Assembly (NCBI GenBank): GCA_945873095.1
Contig: CAMCBU010000008.1
Coordinates: 1 to 64,000, forward strand
Reading direction: 5' to 3'
Length of the DNA stretch: 64,000 nucleotides
From: Klebsiella pneumoniae
GTDB taxonomy: Bacteria > Pseudomonadota > Gammaproteobacteria > Steroidobacterales > Steroidobacteraceae
Positions 34,803-44,008 of the stretch are shown one piece after another (the first letter of the stretch is position 1; every line of letters starts with the position of its first letter). The translations under genes and the position numbers were made by a program. Under the pieces are notes generated by a model that saw nothing but the letters and a program-made list of their open reading frames with translations, was not told the DNA's origin and searched no databases.

Positions 34803-37280
34803 ATGCGCCTTGCCGTGAAAGTGTCTGTGTCGAAAATTCTGCTTTGGGGCCTCACGGCGATCGTCGGCTCGGCAGCTCTGCTCGTGGTTGGCATCTCCGG
34901 CGCCTATCTCTACCTCGCCCCCAGCCTGCCGAGTGTCGAGGCGATGCGCCAGATCGAGCTGCAAGTGCCACTGCGCGTGTATTCGCGCGACGGTCAAACG
35001 ATCGCGCAGATCGGTGAACAGCGCCGCATACCCGTCTCCTTCGAACAAATACCGCCGGTCGTGCGCCAAGCCTTCATCGCGGCCGAGGACGATCGTTTTT
35101 TTGAGCACTCCGGCTTCGACTATCAGTCGATTCTGCGTTCGATCATCGTCAACCTCATCCCGGGCTATCGACTCGAAGGCGCCAGTACGATCACGCAACA
35201 GACGGCCAAGAACCTGTTTCTGACGAATGATCGAACTTGGCGCCGCAAAGGGCAGGAGATGTTCCTGACCTATCGCATCGAGCGCGAATTCAGCAAAGAA
35301 GAAATTCTCGGTCTGTACCTGAACGTGATCCCCTTTGGCAAGCGCGCCTATGGCGTTGCGGCTGCGGCCGATCTGTATTTCGGCAAGACGCTCGCAGAGC
35401 TCTCGTTGGCAGAGGCGGCGACGCTCGCGCGAGTGCCGCAAGCACCCTCGCGCTACAACCCCATCAATAACCCGAAAGCAGCGGCCGAACGTCGTGGCTA
35501 TGTACTGCGTCGCATGCGTGAACTCGGCTTCATCGATCCGGCAGCGGAACAACGCGCCGCCCGTGAAATCGTCCGAGCACGCGAACACGTCAAAACTTTT
35601 GACGTGGAGGCACCCTATGTCGCAGAAATGGCGCGTCTCGAACTGGTGCAACGCTTCGGCGCCGCAGCACAAAACGAAGGCTACAAAATCTATACGACCA
35701 TCGAGCCTGCAATGCAGACGGCGGCCAACACGGCGCTGCGCGACGGTCTGCTCGATTACGATCGGCGCCACGGCTGGCGCGGTGCATTGGCAAAGAAATC
35801 GTTACCGGCCTCCGGCGCGTCCGATGCGCTCGAGTCGCTGCTCGACGCTTACGCCTCGAGCGGTCCCTTGCGTCCGGCCGTCGTCATCGCCGTGAAAGAC
35901 AAAGAGGCGCGCCTGTACGCGCGCGATCTCGGCGACGTGACGATGACCTGGGACGGGATGTCGTGGGCCAGAGCGAAAACGGGTCGCAGGCTCGGTCCTG
36001 CTCCGAAAAAGGCGGCCGATGTTCTGCAACGCGGCGACATCGTTTACGTTGCACCGGATGGCGATGCGATCGTGCTCGCACAGATTCCGGAAGCGGCATC
36101 GGCGCTGGTCGCGCTCGCACCCCGCGATGGCGCCATTCGCGCCCTCGTCGGCGGCTTCGATTATTTCGACGCCAAAGCCGGTAAATTCAACCGCGCGATC
36201 CAAGCACAACGTCAGCCCGGCTCGGGCTTCAAACCCTTTCTCTACTCGGCTGCGCTCGAGTATGGTTTCACGCCTTCGACCATCGTCATGGACGCGCCCT
36301 TCGTGGTCGACGATCCGAACATGGAAGAGGCGTGGCGCCCCGAAAACTCGAGCGGGGAATTCAGTGGCCCGACGCGTCTGCGTGAAGCGCTCGTCCAATC
36401 AAAGAATTTGGTATCGATTCGCGTGTTGCAGTCGGTAGGCATGGCGCCTGCCATGAGTTACACCGAACGCTTCGGTTTCGAGCGTCGCAAACTGCCGCGC
36501 AACCTTACGCTCTCGTTGGGCACCTTGAGTGCGACACCGCTGCAGGTGGCAGCCGGTTACACCGTGTTCGCCAACGGCGGATACCGCGTACAGCCCTATT
36601 TCATCGAGCGCATCGAAGATCCGAAAGGCAAAGTGGTCTTCCAAGCCAAGCCGCGCGTGGTGACGCCGGGCTGCGCCGATCAGTTGCCTGCCGCGACGGC
36701 GGTCGATGCGCGCGGCGGCGACGAGCGCGGTCTTAGCGCCTCGAATAGTGGCGGATGCGACAAGGCGCCGAGCGAAATCGCACCACGCGTCATTAGCGCT
36801 CAGAACGCGTGGCTGATGACCGACATGCTGCGTGAAGTCATCACGCGTGGTACGGGGCGTCGCGCCTTGGCGCTCGGTCGCAATGATCTCGCCGGCAAGA
36901 CCGGCACGACCAACGAAGCACGCGATACCTGGTTCAACGGCTACAACCCCGATCTGGTCGCGAGTGTCTGGGTCGGTTTCGATCAGTCGAAGCCTCTCGG
37001 TGAGGGCGAGGAAGGAAGTCGCACCGCCGTGCCCATCTGGGTGGATTTCATGCGCGTAGCCTTGGCGCGAACGCCCGTGCGAAGCTGGCCCGTGCCGGAA
37101 GGGCTGGTGCAGGTGCGTATTTCGCCGGTCACGGGTGAGGTGGCCGGTGCCGATGATCAGGATGCGATCTTCGAAACCTTCATGATGGATCGACTGCCGG
37201 TGGGCGCATCGCAAGAGCTCGTCAATCCGACCAAAGGCGACGAGTCGAAACCAAAGGAGTCGGCGGAGCCGCTCTTTTGA
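34803..37280 (+). CDS. mrcA: Penicillin-binding protein 1A
   Basis: Bifunctional class A PBP of 825 residues that polymerises glycan strands and cross-links peptides in the periplasm. After an N-terminal membrane anchor (residues 10-38) comes the GT51 domain with EDDRFFEHSGFD and GASTITQQTAKNLFL, then an OB-like insert, then the transpeptidase domain with the active Ser474 in SGFK, SKN (VQSKNLVSI) and AGKTGTTNE. Its TTGA junction with the next gene suggests co-translation. Confidence 0.96.
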   Translation: MRLAVKVSVSKILLWGLTAIVGSAALLVVGISGAYLYLAPSLPSVEAMRQIELQVPLRVYSRDGQTIAQIGEQRRIPVSFEQIPPVVRQAFIAAEDDRFFEHSGFDYQSILRSIIVNLIPGYRLEGASTITQQTAKNLFLTNDRTWRRKGQEMFLTYRIEREFSKEEILGLYLNVIPFGKRAYGVAAAADLYFGKTLAELSLAEAATLARVPQAPSRYNPINNPKAAAERRGYVLRRMRELGFIDPAAEQRAAREIVRAREHVKTFDVEAPYVAEMARLELVQRFGAAAQNEGYKIYTTIEPAMQTAANTALRDGLLDYDRRHGWRGALAKKSLPASGASDALESLLDAYASSGPLRPAVVIAVKDKEARLYARDLGDVTMTWDGMSWARAKTGRRLGPAPKKAADVLQRGDIVYVAPDGDAIVLAQIPEAASALVALAPRDGAIRALVGGFDYFDAKAGKFNRAIQAQRQPGSGFKPFLYSAALEYGFTPSTIVMDAPFVVDDPNMEEAWRPENSSGEFSGPTRLREALVQSKNLVSIRVLQSVGMAPAMSYTERFGFERRKLPRNLTLSLGTLSATPLQVAAGYTVFANGGYRVQPYFIERIEDPKGKVVFQAKPRVVTPGCADQLPAATAVDARGGDERGLSASNSGGCDKAPSEIAPRVISAQNAWLMTDMLREVITRGTGRRALALGRNDLAGKTGTTNEARDTWFNGYNPDLVASVWVGFDQSKPLGEGEEGSRTAVPIWVDFMRVALARTPVRSWPVPEGLVQVRISPVTGEVAGADDQDAIFETFMMDRLPVGASQELVNPTKGDESKPKESAEPLF

Positions 37281-37885
37281 AGAAGCTGCCACCGCGTGCC
37301 GAGCATCTGCGCCGAGCACTGGCACAGGAGGCCGCTAGAATCATGGCGGAGCATGGCGTGCGCGACTTCCTGCTCGCCAAACGCAAGGCCGCAGAGCGCT
37401 ATGGCGTCGTCGATAGCGCACTGTTGCCGCGCAACACCGAAATCGAAACTGCACTGCAGGAATATCAACGCTTATTCGGTGGTGAAGCGCATGTTGAAAC
37501 ACTGCAATCACAGCGTGCCGTCGCGCTTGATGTCATGCATCGTCTGCAGCGGTTCCAACCGCGGCTCGTCGGATCCGTGCTGACCGGCACGGCAACGCCG
37601 CACGACGATGTCGTATTGCACGTGTTCGTCGATCGGATTGAAACGCTGAGTTTCGCCTTGATGGACCAAGGCGTGCCCCACGAAACAGGCGAGCGGCGCA
37701 TACGCTTGGATCCGGATCGCACCGCTCAACAACCGACGCTGCGGCTCGAGCTCGACGCTCAGCCGGTCGAGCTCGTCGTGTTCAACATCGATGGCATCCG
37801 ACAAGCGCCCATCAGCCCCGTCGATGGCAAGCCGATGCGTCGCGCCGATCTGCGCGAAGTGGAGAGTTTGCTGACGACGGGGTAG
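37277..37885 (+). CDS. Nucleotidyltransferase-like conserved protein coupled to mrcA
   Basis: Protein of 202 residues, not assigned a firm function. The N-terminal part (LRRALAQEAARIMAEHGVRDFLLAKRKAAERYGV) is helical and basic, and resembles a small family that is often annotated as nucleotidyltransferase-like in Gammaproteobacteria. The middle, PRLVGSVLTGTATPHDDVVLHVFVD, could be the beta-strand and acidic pair of a nucleotidyltransferase fold. The TTG start at 37277 overlaps the mrcA stop (TTGA); an internal ATG at 37343 would remove the conserved-looking first helix. It converges on gltA with 6 bases between stops. Confidence 0.75.
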   Translation: MKKLPPRAEHLRRALAQEAARIMAEHGVRDFLLAKRKAAERYGVVDSALLPRNTEIETALQEYQRLFGGEAHVETLQSQRAVALDVMHRLQRFQPRLVGSVLTGTATPHDDVVLHVFVDRIETLSFALMDQGVPHETGERRIRLDPDRTAQQPTLRLELDAQPVELVVFNIDGIRQAPISPVDGKPMRRADLREVESLLTTG

Positions 37886-37891
37886 TTCCGC

Positions 37892-39187
37892 TCAGCGCTT
37901 GCTGATCGGAACGTATTCGCGCGGTGCAGGGCCGGTGTAGAGCTGGCGCGGCCGGCCGATCTTGTAGCCCGGGTCGCTGATCATTTCCTGCCAATGCGAC
38001 ACCCAGCCGGCGGTACGTGCGATGGCGAACATGACCGTGAACATCGAGCGCGGAATACCCAAGGCGCTGTAGATGATGCCCGAGTAGAAGTCGACGTTCG
38101 GGTAGAGCTTGCGCGCGATGAAATATTCGTCTTTGAGAGCGATTTCTTCGAGCCGTTGCGCAAGCTCGAGCAGCGGGTTGTCCGCGCGACCCATCTTGGC
38201 CAACACCTTGTGACACATCTCGCGAATGATCTTCGCGCGCGGATCGAAATTTTTGTAGACGCGGTGACCAAAGCCCATCAAACGCACATTGCTGGTCTTG
38301 TCTTTGACCTGCGCAAGGAACTTCGGGATGTTGTCGACCGAGCCGATTTCCTCGAGCATTTCGAGTACGGCTTCGTTGGCACCACCGTGCGCCGGACCCC
38401 ACAGCGCCGATACGCCGGCCGAAATGGCCGCGTAAGGATTTGCGCCGGTCGAACCGGCTAATCGCACCGTCGAGGTGCTCGCGTTCTGCTCGTGATCGGC
38501 GTGCAGAATCAACAACAAGTCGAGTGCTTGCGCCGCCAGCGGGTCGACGTGGTAAGGCTCGCAAGGCACAGCGTAGAACATGTGCAGCAGATTGCTGCAG
38601 TAGTCGAGATCGTTGCGCGGATAGATGAACGGCTGACCCAACGCACGCTTGTAAGCGGCAGCTGAAATGGTCGGCAGCTTGGCGATGATGCGGTGGGCAA
38701 AAATCTCGCGATGACGCGGGTTATTGATGTCCATCGAGTCGTGGTAGAACGCCGACATCGAGGCCACGATCGCACTGACCATGGCCATCGGGTGCGCGTC
38801 GTAATGGAATCCGCTGTACATCCGCAGCAACGACTCGTTGACCATCGTGTGCCGCTGGATGTTCACACTGAATTCGGCCAGCTGCTTGGTGTCCGGCAGA
38901 TCACCGTTCAACAACAGATAAGCCACTTCGATGAACGAACTGTGTGCGGCCAACTGCTCGATGGGATAGCCGCGGTACATCAGCACGCCGGCATCACCGT
39001 CGATGTAGGTGATCTTGCTCTCGGTGCTCGCCGTCGCCATGAAGCCCGGATCGAAGGTGAAAACCCCGTGATCCTTGTTGAGAGAGGCGATGTCGATCAC
39101 GTCCGGACCGATCGTGCCGGCACGCACGGGCAAGTCGGTTTTCTTGCCGGAGGAGAGTTCTAGGAGTTCAAATTTCTTGTTGGCCAT
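37892..39187 (-). CDS. gltA: Citrate synthase (type II)
   Basis: Entry enzyme of the TCA cycle, condensing acetyl-CoA with oxaloacetate; 431 residues, the hexameric NADH-sensitive type of Gram-negative bacteria. Catalytic residues are visible: His in [15 protein letters not shown], His in [15 protein letters not shown] and Asp in YPNVDFYSG. The N-terminal beta domain ([28 protein letters not shown]) is complete. An 8-bp perfect hairpin sits in its leader at 39212-39233. Same strand as the M48 protease upstream, with a 117-base gap. Confidence 0.97.
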   Translation of the reverse strand: MANKKFELLELSSGKKTDLPVRAGTIGPDVIDIASLNKDHGVFTFDPGFMATASTESKITYIDGDAGVLMYRGYPIEQLAAHSSFIEVAYLLLNGDLPDTKQLAEFSVNIQRHTMVNESLLRMYSGFHYDAHPMAMVSAIVASMSAFYHDSMDINNPRHREIFAHRIIAKLPTISAAAYKRALGQPFIYPRNDLDYCSNLLHMFYAVPCEPYHVDPLAAQALDLLLILHADHEQNASTSTVRLAGSTGANPYAAISAGVSALWGPAHGGANEAVLEMLEEIGSVDNIPKFLAQVKDKTSNVRLMGFGHRVYKNFDPRAKIIREMCHKVLAKMGRADNPLLELAQRLEEIALKDEYFIARKLYPNVDFYSGIIYSALGIPRSMFTVMFAIARTAGWVSHWQEMISDPGYKIGRPRQLYTGPAPREYVPISKR

Positions 39188-39211
39188 GGTGTCGTTCGTC
39201 GCCAGCGGAGT

Positions 39212-39233
39212 ATCGTGGCAGACGCGCCACGAT
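39212..39233 (-). promoter_or_regulatory. Perfect 8-bp hairpin in the gltA leader
   Basis: ATCGTGGC (39212-39219), loop of six, GCCACGAT (39226-39233). It lies 25 bases upstream of the gltA start and 72 bases past the M48 stop, with no T run on either strand. It could be a leader element of gltA or a factor-dependent end of the upstream transcript. Confidence 0.4.
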
Positions 39234-39304
39234 GTGTGACGAAATTGACACGCCTTGCGCTCGGAATCAAGGCAGAGTGGATGAAATTTTCAGCCGCAAC
39301 CGTG

Positions 39305-40765
39305 TTATTCGACCGCCTTGTAGAGAGCTCCCGGTGTCAACTTGCCGTCCGGGTAAATGCCGTTGATCAGTTGCAACTGCTCCTTGCGGAACTTGCCATC
39401 CGGCATCGTCTCGACGTGATCCTCGATCGTCGTCGTCGCAGTCGCCGTCGTCATGCGTAACCGATACGGCTCGGCGAGCGGATACTCGGTGGAGCGCAAG
39501 GCGCGCAAGGTTTCAGCGACACTGCGAAACAGACCGTCGGCTTCGGGAATTCCGCCGCGCGACGAGCGACTTGCGCCCGCGAAAAGATAGGCGCTCTTGC
39601 CACGATACAGCACGATCCAGCGCACCGGACCCGCGCCACCATCGAGGGGCGAGCCCGTCGACGTTCGAACGGTATAGCCTTCCATGCCGTTCACGCTGAG
39701 CGCCTCGCCACCAGCGAGAGTCGCGCCCTTCAGTTGAGAGAACAAAAACTCGCGTGGTGACTGCGTCGGCGGATAGTCCCGCAACGTGATCTGCATGATG
39801 GTGTCGCGCCGCGGTGTGTAAGCGAGCAGTCGATCGCGCTGGTTCTCGACCGTCCAGACGCGCGGAAAGGCAGCCGTGATGCCGAGTTCAGCGTGATAGA
39901 GCCGGTTGCCGCGCAAGATGCCTTGTGCGCGACTCGAACCGTAAGTCATGCCATCGATCTGGCGAAGATATTCCTCGCGACCCTCGAACCAGCCGCCCGC
40001 AGGACCGTTCTCGAGATTCGCCGATGCCTTGGCCGCCTGCACCGCGCGCTTGTCCGGCGCCGGGTGGGATGAAAACAAGCCATGGTAGATGCGCGGTTCG
40101 CGACCTTCGGCGCGTGCCTGATCGATTTCGAATCGTTCGCCGCGGCGGAACATCTCGAACACTTCGCCCATCGACTCGGGTCGATACCCTGCGCGCGTGG
40201 CGTATTGCAGCCCGAGGCGATCCGCTTCGAGTTCGTTCTCGCGACCATAGCCCTGCATCCAAGCTTGCGCACCCAGATTGGCGAGATCGGCCACGGCGCC
40301 CGAGCCGGTGTAGATCGCCGCGGCGGTGGCCGCGAGCGTCGCGAAAATGCCGCGCGTCATGCGTTCCTGCGGGTGGCGCGCCGTGACATGCGCCACCTCG
40401 TGACCGAGTACCGAGGCGAGCTCCGCCTCCGAGTTGAGGTGGGTCAACAGGCCTCGGTGCAGATAGACAAAACAGCAACCCGTGGTGAACGCGTTGATCG
40501 AGTCGTCGTCGAGAACGACGAATTTCCACTCCGCGTTCGGCAACTCGCTCTTGCTCGCAACGCGTTGGCCAACCTGACTGACGTAGTCTTGCAGCGCCTG
40601 GTTTTCGTAGAGCCCATACGCCTTCAGGATCTGATCATGTGCTTTGCGCGCCGAGGCACTTTGCTTAGCCCCTCCTTTGCCCGACTGCGCCCAAGCCTCT
40701 GTCCCGCTCATCGAGAGCGTTACGGTCAGCAGAGTGACGATAAGAGCCGTGATTCGGCCGATCAT
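39305..40765 (-). CDS. Exported M48-family zinc metalloprotease
   Basis: Periplasmic zinc protease of 486 residues related to BepA/YfgC/LoiP. Signal peptide RITALIVTLLTVTLSMSGTEAWAQ, then the protease domain with the zinc motif GHEVAHVTARH and the downstream Glu in ENELEADRLGLQYATRAGY. Instead of the TPR domain of BepA, the last 230 residues form a separate beta-rich domain (GNRLYHAELGITAAFPRVWTVENQRDRLLAYTP...). Probably takes part in outer-membrane or envelope protein quality control. The ATG at 40765 is the start that gives a normal signal peptide. Confidence 0.9.
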   Translation of the reverse strand: MIGRITALIVTLLTVTLSMSGTEAWAQSGKGGAKQSASARKAHDQILKAYGLYENQALQDYVSQVGQRVASKSELPNAEWKFVVLDDDSINAFTTGCCFVYLHRGLLTHLNSEAELASVLGHEVAHVTARHPQERMTRGIFATLAATAAAIYTGSGAVADLANLGAQAWMQGYGRENELEADRLGLQYATRAGYRPESMGEVFEMFRRGERFEIDQARAEGREPRIYHGLFSSHPAPDKRAVQAAKASANLENGPAGGWFEGREEYLRQIDGMTYGSSRAQGILRGNRLYHAELGITAAFPRVWTVENQRDRLLAYTPRRDTIMQITLRDYPPTQSPREFLFSQLKGATLAGGEALSVNGMEGYTVRTSTGSPLDGGAGPVRWIVLYRGKSAYLFAGASRSSRGGIPEADGLFRSVAETLRALRSTEYPLAEPYRLRMTTATATTTIEDHVETMPDGKFRKEQLQLINGIYPDGKLTPGALYKAVE

Positions 40766-40828
40766 GCCTTGGAGCCTCCAGCACGAAAGACGTCGCAAAC
40801 TTAACAGAAGTTCCCCGCCAAGCTCCGG

Positions 40829-40855
40829 AAACGAACAAGGCGCCCGAAGGCGCCT
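40829..40855 (-). terminator. Terminator of rpmE with UUCG tetraloop
   Basis: On the minus strand AGGCGCC-ttcg-GGCGCCT (40855-40838) forms a 7-bp GC-rich stem closed by the very stable C(UUCG)G loop, followed by TGTTCGTTT. It lies 48 bases past the rpmE stop. Confidence 0.75.
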
Positions 40856-40902
40856 CGAATGTCGTGTCGAATCGCGAACGCGATCGACAGGCTGCGATTC
40901 GC

Positions 40903-41115
40903 TCAGCGCGCCGCAGCAGCCGCGTACTTCTTGCGGAATTTGTCGACGCGACCCGCGGTGTCGAGGATCTTTTGCTTACCGGTGTAGAACGGGTGGCAGC
41001 TCGAGCAAACTTCGATCGCGAGATCCTGCCCGAGGGTCGAGCGGGTCGGGAACGTGTTGCCGCAGGTGCAGGACACCGTGATGTCCTTGTAGTCCGGGTG
41101 GATCGAAGGTTTCAT
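40903..41115 (-). CDS. rpmE: 50S ribosomal protein L31 (zinc-binding form)
   Basis: Ribosomal protein of 70 residues, [20 protein letters not shown] ... [15 protein letters not shown]. The cysteines of CTCG and CSSC form the zinc site, so this is the C+ (RpmE) paralogue, normally replaced by a zinc-free form under Zur control in zinc starvation; no such paralogue is in the window. The C-terminus is Ala-rich (KKYAAAAAR). It is a single-gene unit with its own promoter (41158-41186) and terminator (40829-40855). The longer frame to 41184 is rejected. Confidence 0.95.
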   Translation of the reverse strand: MKPSIHPDYKDITVSCTCGNTFPTRSTLGQDLAIEVCSSCHPFYTGKQKILDTAGRVDKFRKKYAAAAAR

Positions 41116-41157
41116 GAGCGTGCTACCGAGGCCGAAGCTTGCGGAAAAAGGGCACGC

Positions 41158-41186
41158 AGCATAGCGGCGCAGACCGGCCGACACAA
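41158..41186 (-). promoter_or_regulatory. Sigma-70 promoter of rpmE
   Basis: On the minus strand TTGTGT (41186-41181), a 17-base spacer and TATGCT (41163-41158). The predicted transcript start leaves a leader of about 35 bases before the ATG at 41115. Confidence 0.6.
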
Positions 41187-41222
41187 GCCCCGGCGTGCGC
41201 GCGACGATCTATTCACATTTTC

Positions 41223-41243
41223 TGTGGATAAGTCTGTGGAGGA
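41223..41243. promoter_or_regulatory. DnaA box (perfect) plus a near-match
   Basis: TGTGGATAA at 41223-41231 is the exact complement of the DnaA 9-mer TTATCCACA. TGTGGAGGA at 41235-41243 matches 7 of 9 in the same orientation. Confidence 0.6.
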
Positions 41244-41297
41244 GGTGAAAAAAGGGCCTCGATTCTGCGGCGAAATGGCCTTTCTGCGCCCATGATC

Positions 41298-41316
41298 AAA
41301 AAATGACACGGTCATT
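41298..41316 (-). terminator. Weak terminator candidate after hemW
   Basis: On the minus strand AATGAC-cgt-GTCATT (41316-41302) is a 6-bp stem followed by four further T, giving six T in a row. It lies 136 bases past the hemW stop, and the stem has only two GC pairs. Confidence 0.4.
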
Positions 41317-41451
41317 AATATCAATAAAAACAGACGCTTATGATTTCATTTTTCTTTAATATCTCAGAAAATGGCGCTTCCTGCCGTCGTGGAACGATTT
41401 TTTCGCAGCTGTGCATATTGCCGTACGAATTCGCCCGGAAAACCCCGTAAC

Positions 41452-42636
41452 TCACGGTTTTGGCGGCAAGAATTCCACCAAGCTGTCGTTCAGGAAGCGC
41501 CGCCCCACCCCACTGGTACGCCAACGACCCGCGCCGGCAGCCTCCAGCAAGCCGCGCCCCTCTAGCTTGGCGATGACCGCGTCGATCGCCCCATACCGCA
41601 GGCCCGTCGTGCGCTCGAAACCAGCCGCGTCGAAGCCGTCGATCAGGCGCAAGGCATTCAGCATGAATTCGAACGGCCGCTGCTCCGGCGGCACCGCTGC
41701 CCAGGTGATGGCACCGCGCGGATCACGCTGGTAGCGCCGTGGTTCGCGGGTCTGATGGCTGCGCACGATCTCGAGCTCACCGGTGTCGGGATCCATCCGG
41801 CTCCACTTCCCGTGCGCGCCGGCACCGACCCCGATGTAGTCGCCGAAGCGCCAATAGAGCAAGTTGTGCGCGCACTCACGCCCGCGCCGAGCGTGCGCCG
41901 AGATTTCGTATTGGTGATAACCCTGTTGCTCGAGTCGCTCGAGAGCGGCTTGCAGTGTGATCTCGACGATCTCGTCACTCGGCAAATTGGCCGGCGGTTG
42001 TGCGGCGAAAGGCGTGCCTGGCTCCAGCGTCAGGTGGTAGTGCGACACTTGTGCCGGTTGTAGTGTCATCGCTTCATCGAGATCGCGCATCGCGCTGTCT
42101 ACCGATTGCTCGGGCAGGCCATACATCAAATCGATGTTGAAATTGTCGATCCCGGCTGCGTGCAATTCACTCGCCGAGCGATGCACATCCTCAGGCAGGT
42201 GGATTCGTCCCAAGCGCCGCAACGCCTCGCGATCGAAAGTCTGGGCGCCCAAAGAAATTCGATTGACGCCAGCTGCAGCATAACCCGTGAAAAGTCCGCG
42301 CTCTACCGTGGCGGGATTGGCCTCTAGCGTGATTTCCGCATCGACGGAAACCGGATGCATTGCTTTGATTCGCTCGAGAACCCGCGCGATCGAGTCGGGA
42401 GAAAACAGGCTGGGCGTGCCGCCGCCCATGAATACGGTGGTGATGGGTCGGCCCGCGACGAAATCACCGCGCCGCTGCAACTGCGTTTCGAGATCGATCA
42501 ACAAAGCATCGACGTAGGCGTGCTCGCCCAGCGGTTCACGCAGCGTGTAGGAATTGAAGTCGCAGTACGGGCACTTGCTGACACACCACGGGAAGTGAAG
42601 ATAAAGACCCAGTGGAATGGCAGGCGTGTCTGACAC
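41452..42636 (-). CDS. hemW: Radical SAM heme chaperone HemW
   Basis: Radical SAM protein of 394 residues, formerly called anaerobic coproporphyrinogen oxidase-like. The iron-sulfur motif is CVSKCPYCDF (CX3CX2C) with an FMGGGTPSLF block, the SAM-binding region and the HemN C-terminal domain. The cysteine spacing and lack of the HemN N-terminal segment favour HemW, which binds heme for delivery to respiratory enzymes, in keeping with the oxidase genes in the window. The GTG at 42636 starts 4 bases after the rdgB stop; the longer frame to 42882 overlaps rdgB and is rejected. Confidence 0.93.
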   Translation of the reverse strand: MSDTPAIPLGLYLHFPWCVSKCPYCDFNSYTLREPLGEHAYVDALLIDLETQLQRRGDFVAGRPITTVFMGGGTPSLFSPDSIARVLERIKAMHPVSVDAEITLEANPATVERGLFTGYAAAGVNRISLGAQTFDREALRRLGRIHLPEDVHRSASELHAAGIDNFNIDLMYGLPEQSVDSAMRDLDEAMTLQPAQVSHYHLTLEPGTPFAAQPPANLPSDEIVEITLQAALERLEQQGYHQYEISAHARRGRECAHNLLYWRFGDYIGVGAGAHGKWSRMDPDTGELEIVRSHQTREPRRYQRDPRGAITWAAVPPEQRPFEFMLNALRLIDGFDAAGFERTTGLRYGAIDAVIAKLEGRGLLEAAGAGRWRTSGVGRRFLNDSLVEFLPPKP

Positions 42637-42640
42637 GACG

Positions 42641-43264
42641 CTAGCGCGAGCTTGCCGCCACGGCGGCAGAGCTGCGCGCGAGGAAATCGCGCAGCGCCAT
42701 CGCGCGGTGACTGCGGAGGTTCTTCTCGCTCGAGGACATTGCTGCGGCGCTCGTGTGCGTATGCAGATCGGCGAAAACGGGGTCGTAGCCGAAACCTCCG
42801 CTGCCTCGCGGCGCAGTAAGAATGTAGCCCTCCCAAACACCTTCGCCAAAGATGGGGTCAGGATCGTCGGCCGTGCGCACAAACGCGATCACGCAACGAA
42901 AACGCGCCTGGCGCTGCCCCTCGGGCACCGCCGCGAGCGCCGCGAGCAACTTCGCAAGATTATCGGCATCGCTCGCCGCAGGGCCTGCGTACCTTGCCGA
43001 ATACACACCGGGAGCACCACCGAGCGCAGCCACTTCGAGGCCGGAATCATCAGCCAGCGCCGCATGCCCGCTGTGCAACGCGGCGTAGCGGGCTTTCAGA
43101 AGCGCGTTACCGCGAAAGCTGTGTTCCGTTTCGTCGGGTGGTTCGATACCGAAGACCGACTGCGGTTGAACCTGCCAGCCGAGCGGTTGCAGCAACTCGT
43201 CGAACTCGCGCAACTTGCCGCGGTTGCCACTCGCTAACACCAGTTGCGGTCTTGCCGGCGTCAT
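42641..43264 (-). CDS. rdgB: XTP/dITP pyrophosphatase (RdgB/HAM1)
   Basis: House-cleaning nucleotide pyrophosphatase of 207 residues that removes dITP, dXTP and related non-canonical triphosphates. The signature [14 protein letters not shown] at the N-terminus, [26 protein letters not shown] in the middle and [11 protein letters not shown] are all intact. The ATG overlaps the rph stop by 4 bases; hemW follows. The order rph-rdgB-hemW is widely conserved in Gammaproteobacteria. Confidence 0.96.
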   Translation of the reverse strand: MTPARPQLVLASGNRGKLREFDELLQPLGWQVQPQSVFGIEPPDETEHSFRGNALLKARYAALHSGHAALADDSGLEVAALGGAPGVYSARYAGPAASDADNLAKLLAALAAVPEGQRQARFRCVIAFVRTADDPDPIFGEGVWEGYILTAPRGSGGFGYDPVFADLHTHTSAAAMSSSEKNLRSHRAMALRDFLARSSAAVAASSR

Positions 43265-43992
43265 ACCGCCGGCGCAGCTAGCACCGCATGCTGCAAAGCG
43301 TGCAGACGATCGATGCCGCTCGCGGCCAGATCGAGCAACGCGTCGAGTTCGTCGCGGCGGAAGGCGTGACCTTCGGCCGTACCCTGCACTTCGACAAATG
43401 CACCGCCGTCTTTCATAACCACATTCATATCGGTCTCGGCCTGTGAATCCTCGGCGTAATCGAGATCGAGTACCGGAACACCGCCGCAGATGCCGACCGA
43501 TACGGCGGCCACTTGCCCATGCAACGGCGAAGCAGCAAGCACGCCGCGACGGATCAATAAATTGCAGGCATCGACCAGTGCGACATAACTTCCCGTGATC
43601 GCGGCAGTTCGCGTGCCCCCATCGGCTTGCAACACGTCGCAGTCGAGCGTGACGGTGCGCTCGCCCAATGCCGACATATCCATCACGGCGCGCAAGCTGC
43701 GCCCGATCAGACGCTGGATCTCTTGAGTGCGTCCGCTCTGTTTGCCTTTGGCGGCCTCTCGCGAGGAGCGGGTGTGCGTAGCCCTAGGCAGCATGCCGTA
43801 TTCCGCGGTGACCCAACCTTGACCCTTGCCGCGTAGAAAACCGGGTACGCCCTCCTCGATACTCGCCGTGCACAACACACGGGTACCGCCGAACTCCACC
43901 AATACGGCGCCCTCGGCGTGGCGCGTGTAGCCGCGCTGAAAACGCACATCGCGCAGTTGGTCTGGCGTACGGCCGCTGGGTCTTTGATACAT
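43261..43992 (-). CDS. rph: Ribonuclease PH
   Basis: Phosphorolytic 3'-5' exoribonuclease of 243 residues that trims tRNA 3' ends. The N-terminus [25 protein letters not shown] and the RNase PH core [24 protein letters not shown] are typical, as is [23 protein letters not shown]. It is full length, unlike the frameshifted E. coli K-12 copy. Its start faces yicC across a 52-base gap holding a perfect inverted repeat with a TATAAA on each strand. Confidence 0.97.
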   Translation of the reverse strand: MYQRPSGRTPDQLRDVRFQRGYTRHAEGAVLVEFGGTRVLCTASIEEGVPGFLRGKGQGWVTAEYGMLPRATHTRSSREAAKGKQSGRTQEIQRLIGRSLRAVMDMSALGERTVTLDCDVLQADGGTRTAAITGSYVALVDACNLLIRRGVLAASPLHGQVAAVSVGICGGVPVLDLDYAEDSQAETDMNVVMKDGGAFVEVQGTAEGHAFRRDELDALLDLAASGIDRLHALQHAVLAAPAV

Positions 43993-44008
43993 GGGTTTGA
44001 TCCGTCCG

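Larger units (their letters stand above)
41116..41451. other. Intergenic region between rpmE and hemW
   Basis: No gene is seen in this 336-base gap. It holds the rpmE promoter, a perfect DnaA box with a near-match beside it, a short hairpin that may end the rph-rdgB-hemW transcript, and an AT-rich patch (about 41290-41385) that stands out from the GC-rich surroundings. Confidence 0.7.

Noticed and set aside
41116-41451. Replication origin suggested by the DnaA box and AT-rich DNA
   Set aside because: Only one perfect and one poor box, and none of the usual origin neighbour genes (dnaA, dnaN, rpmH, gidA) nearby.
41321-41524. Small minus-strand frame (67 codons) in the rpmE-hemW gap
   Set aside because: It overlaps hemW's end in another frame, has low-complexity AT-rich content and no ribosome site.
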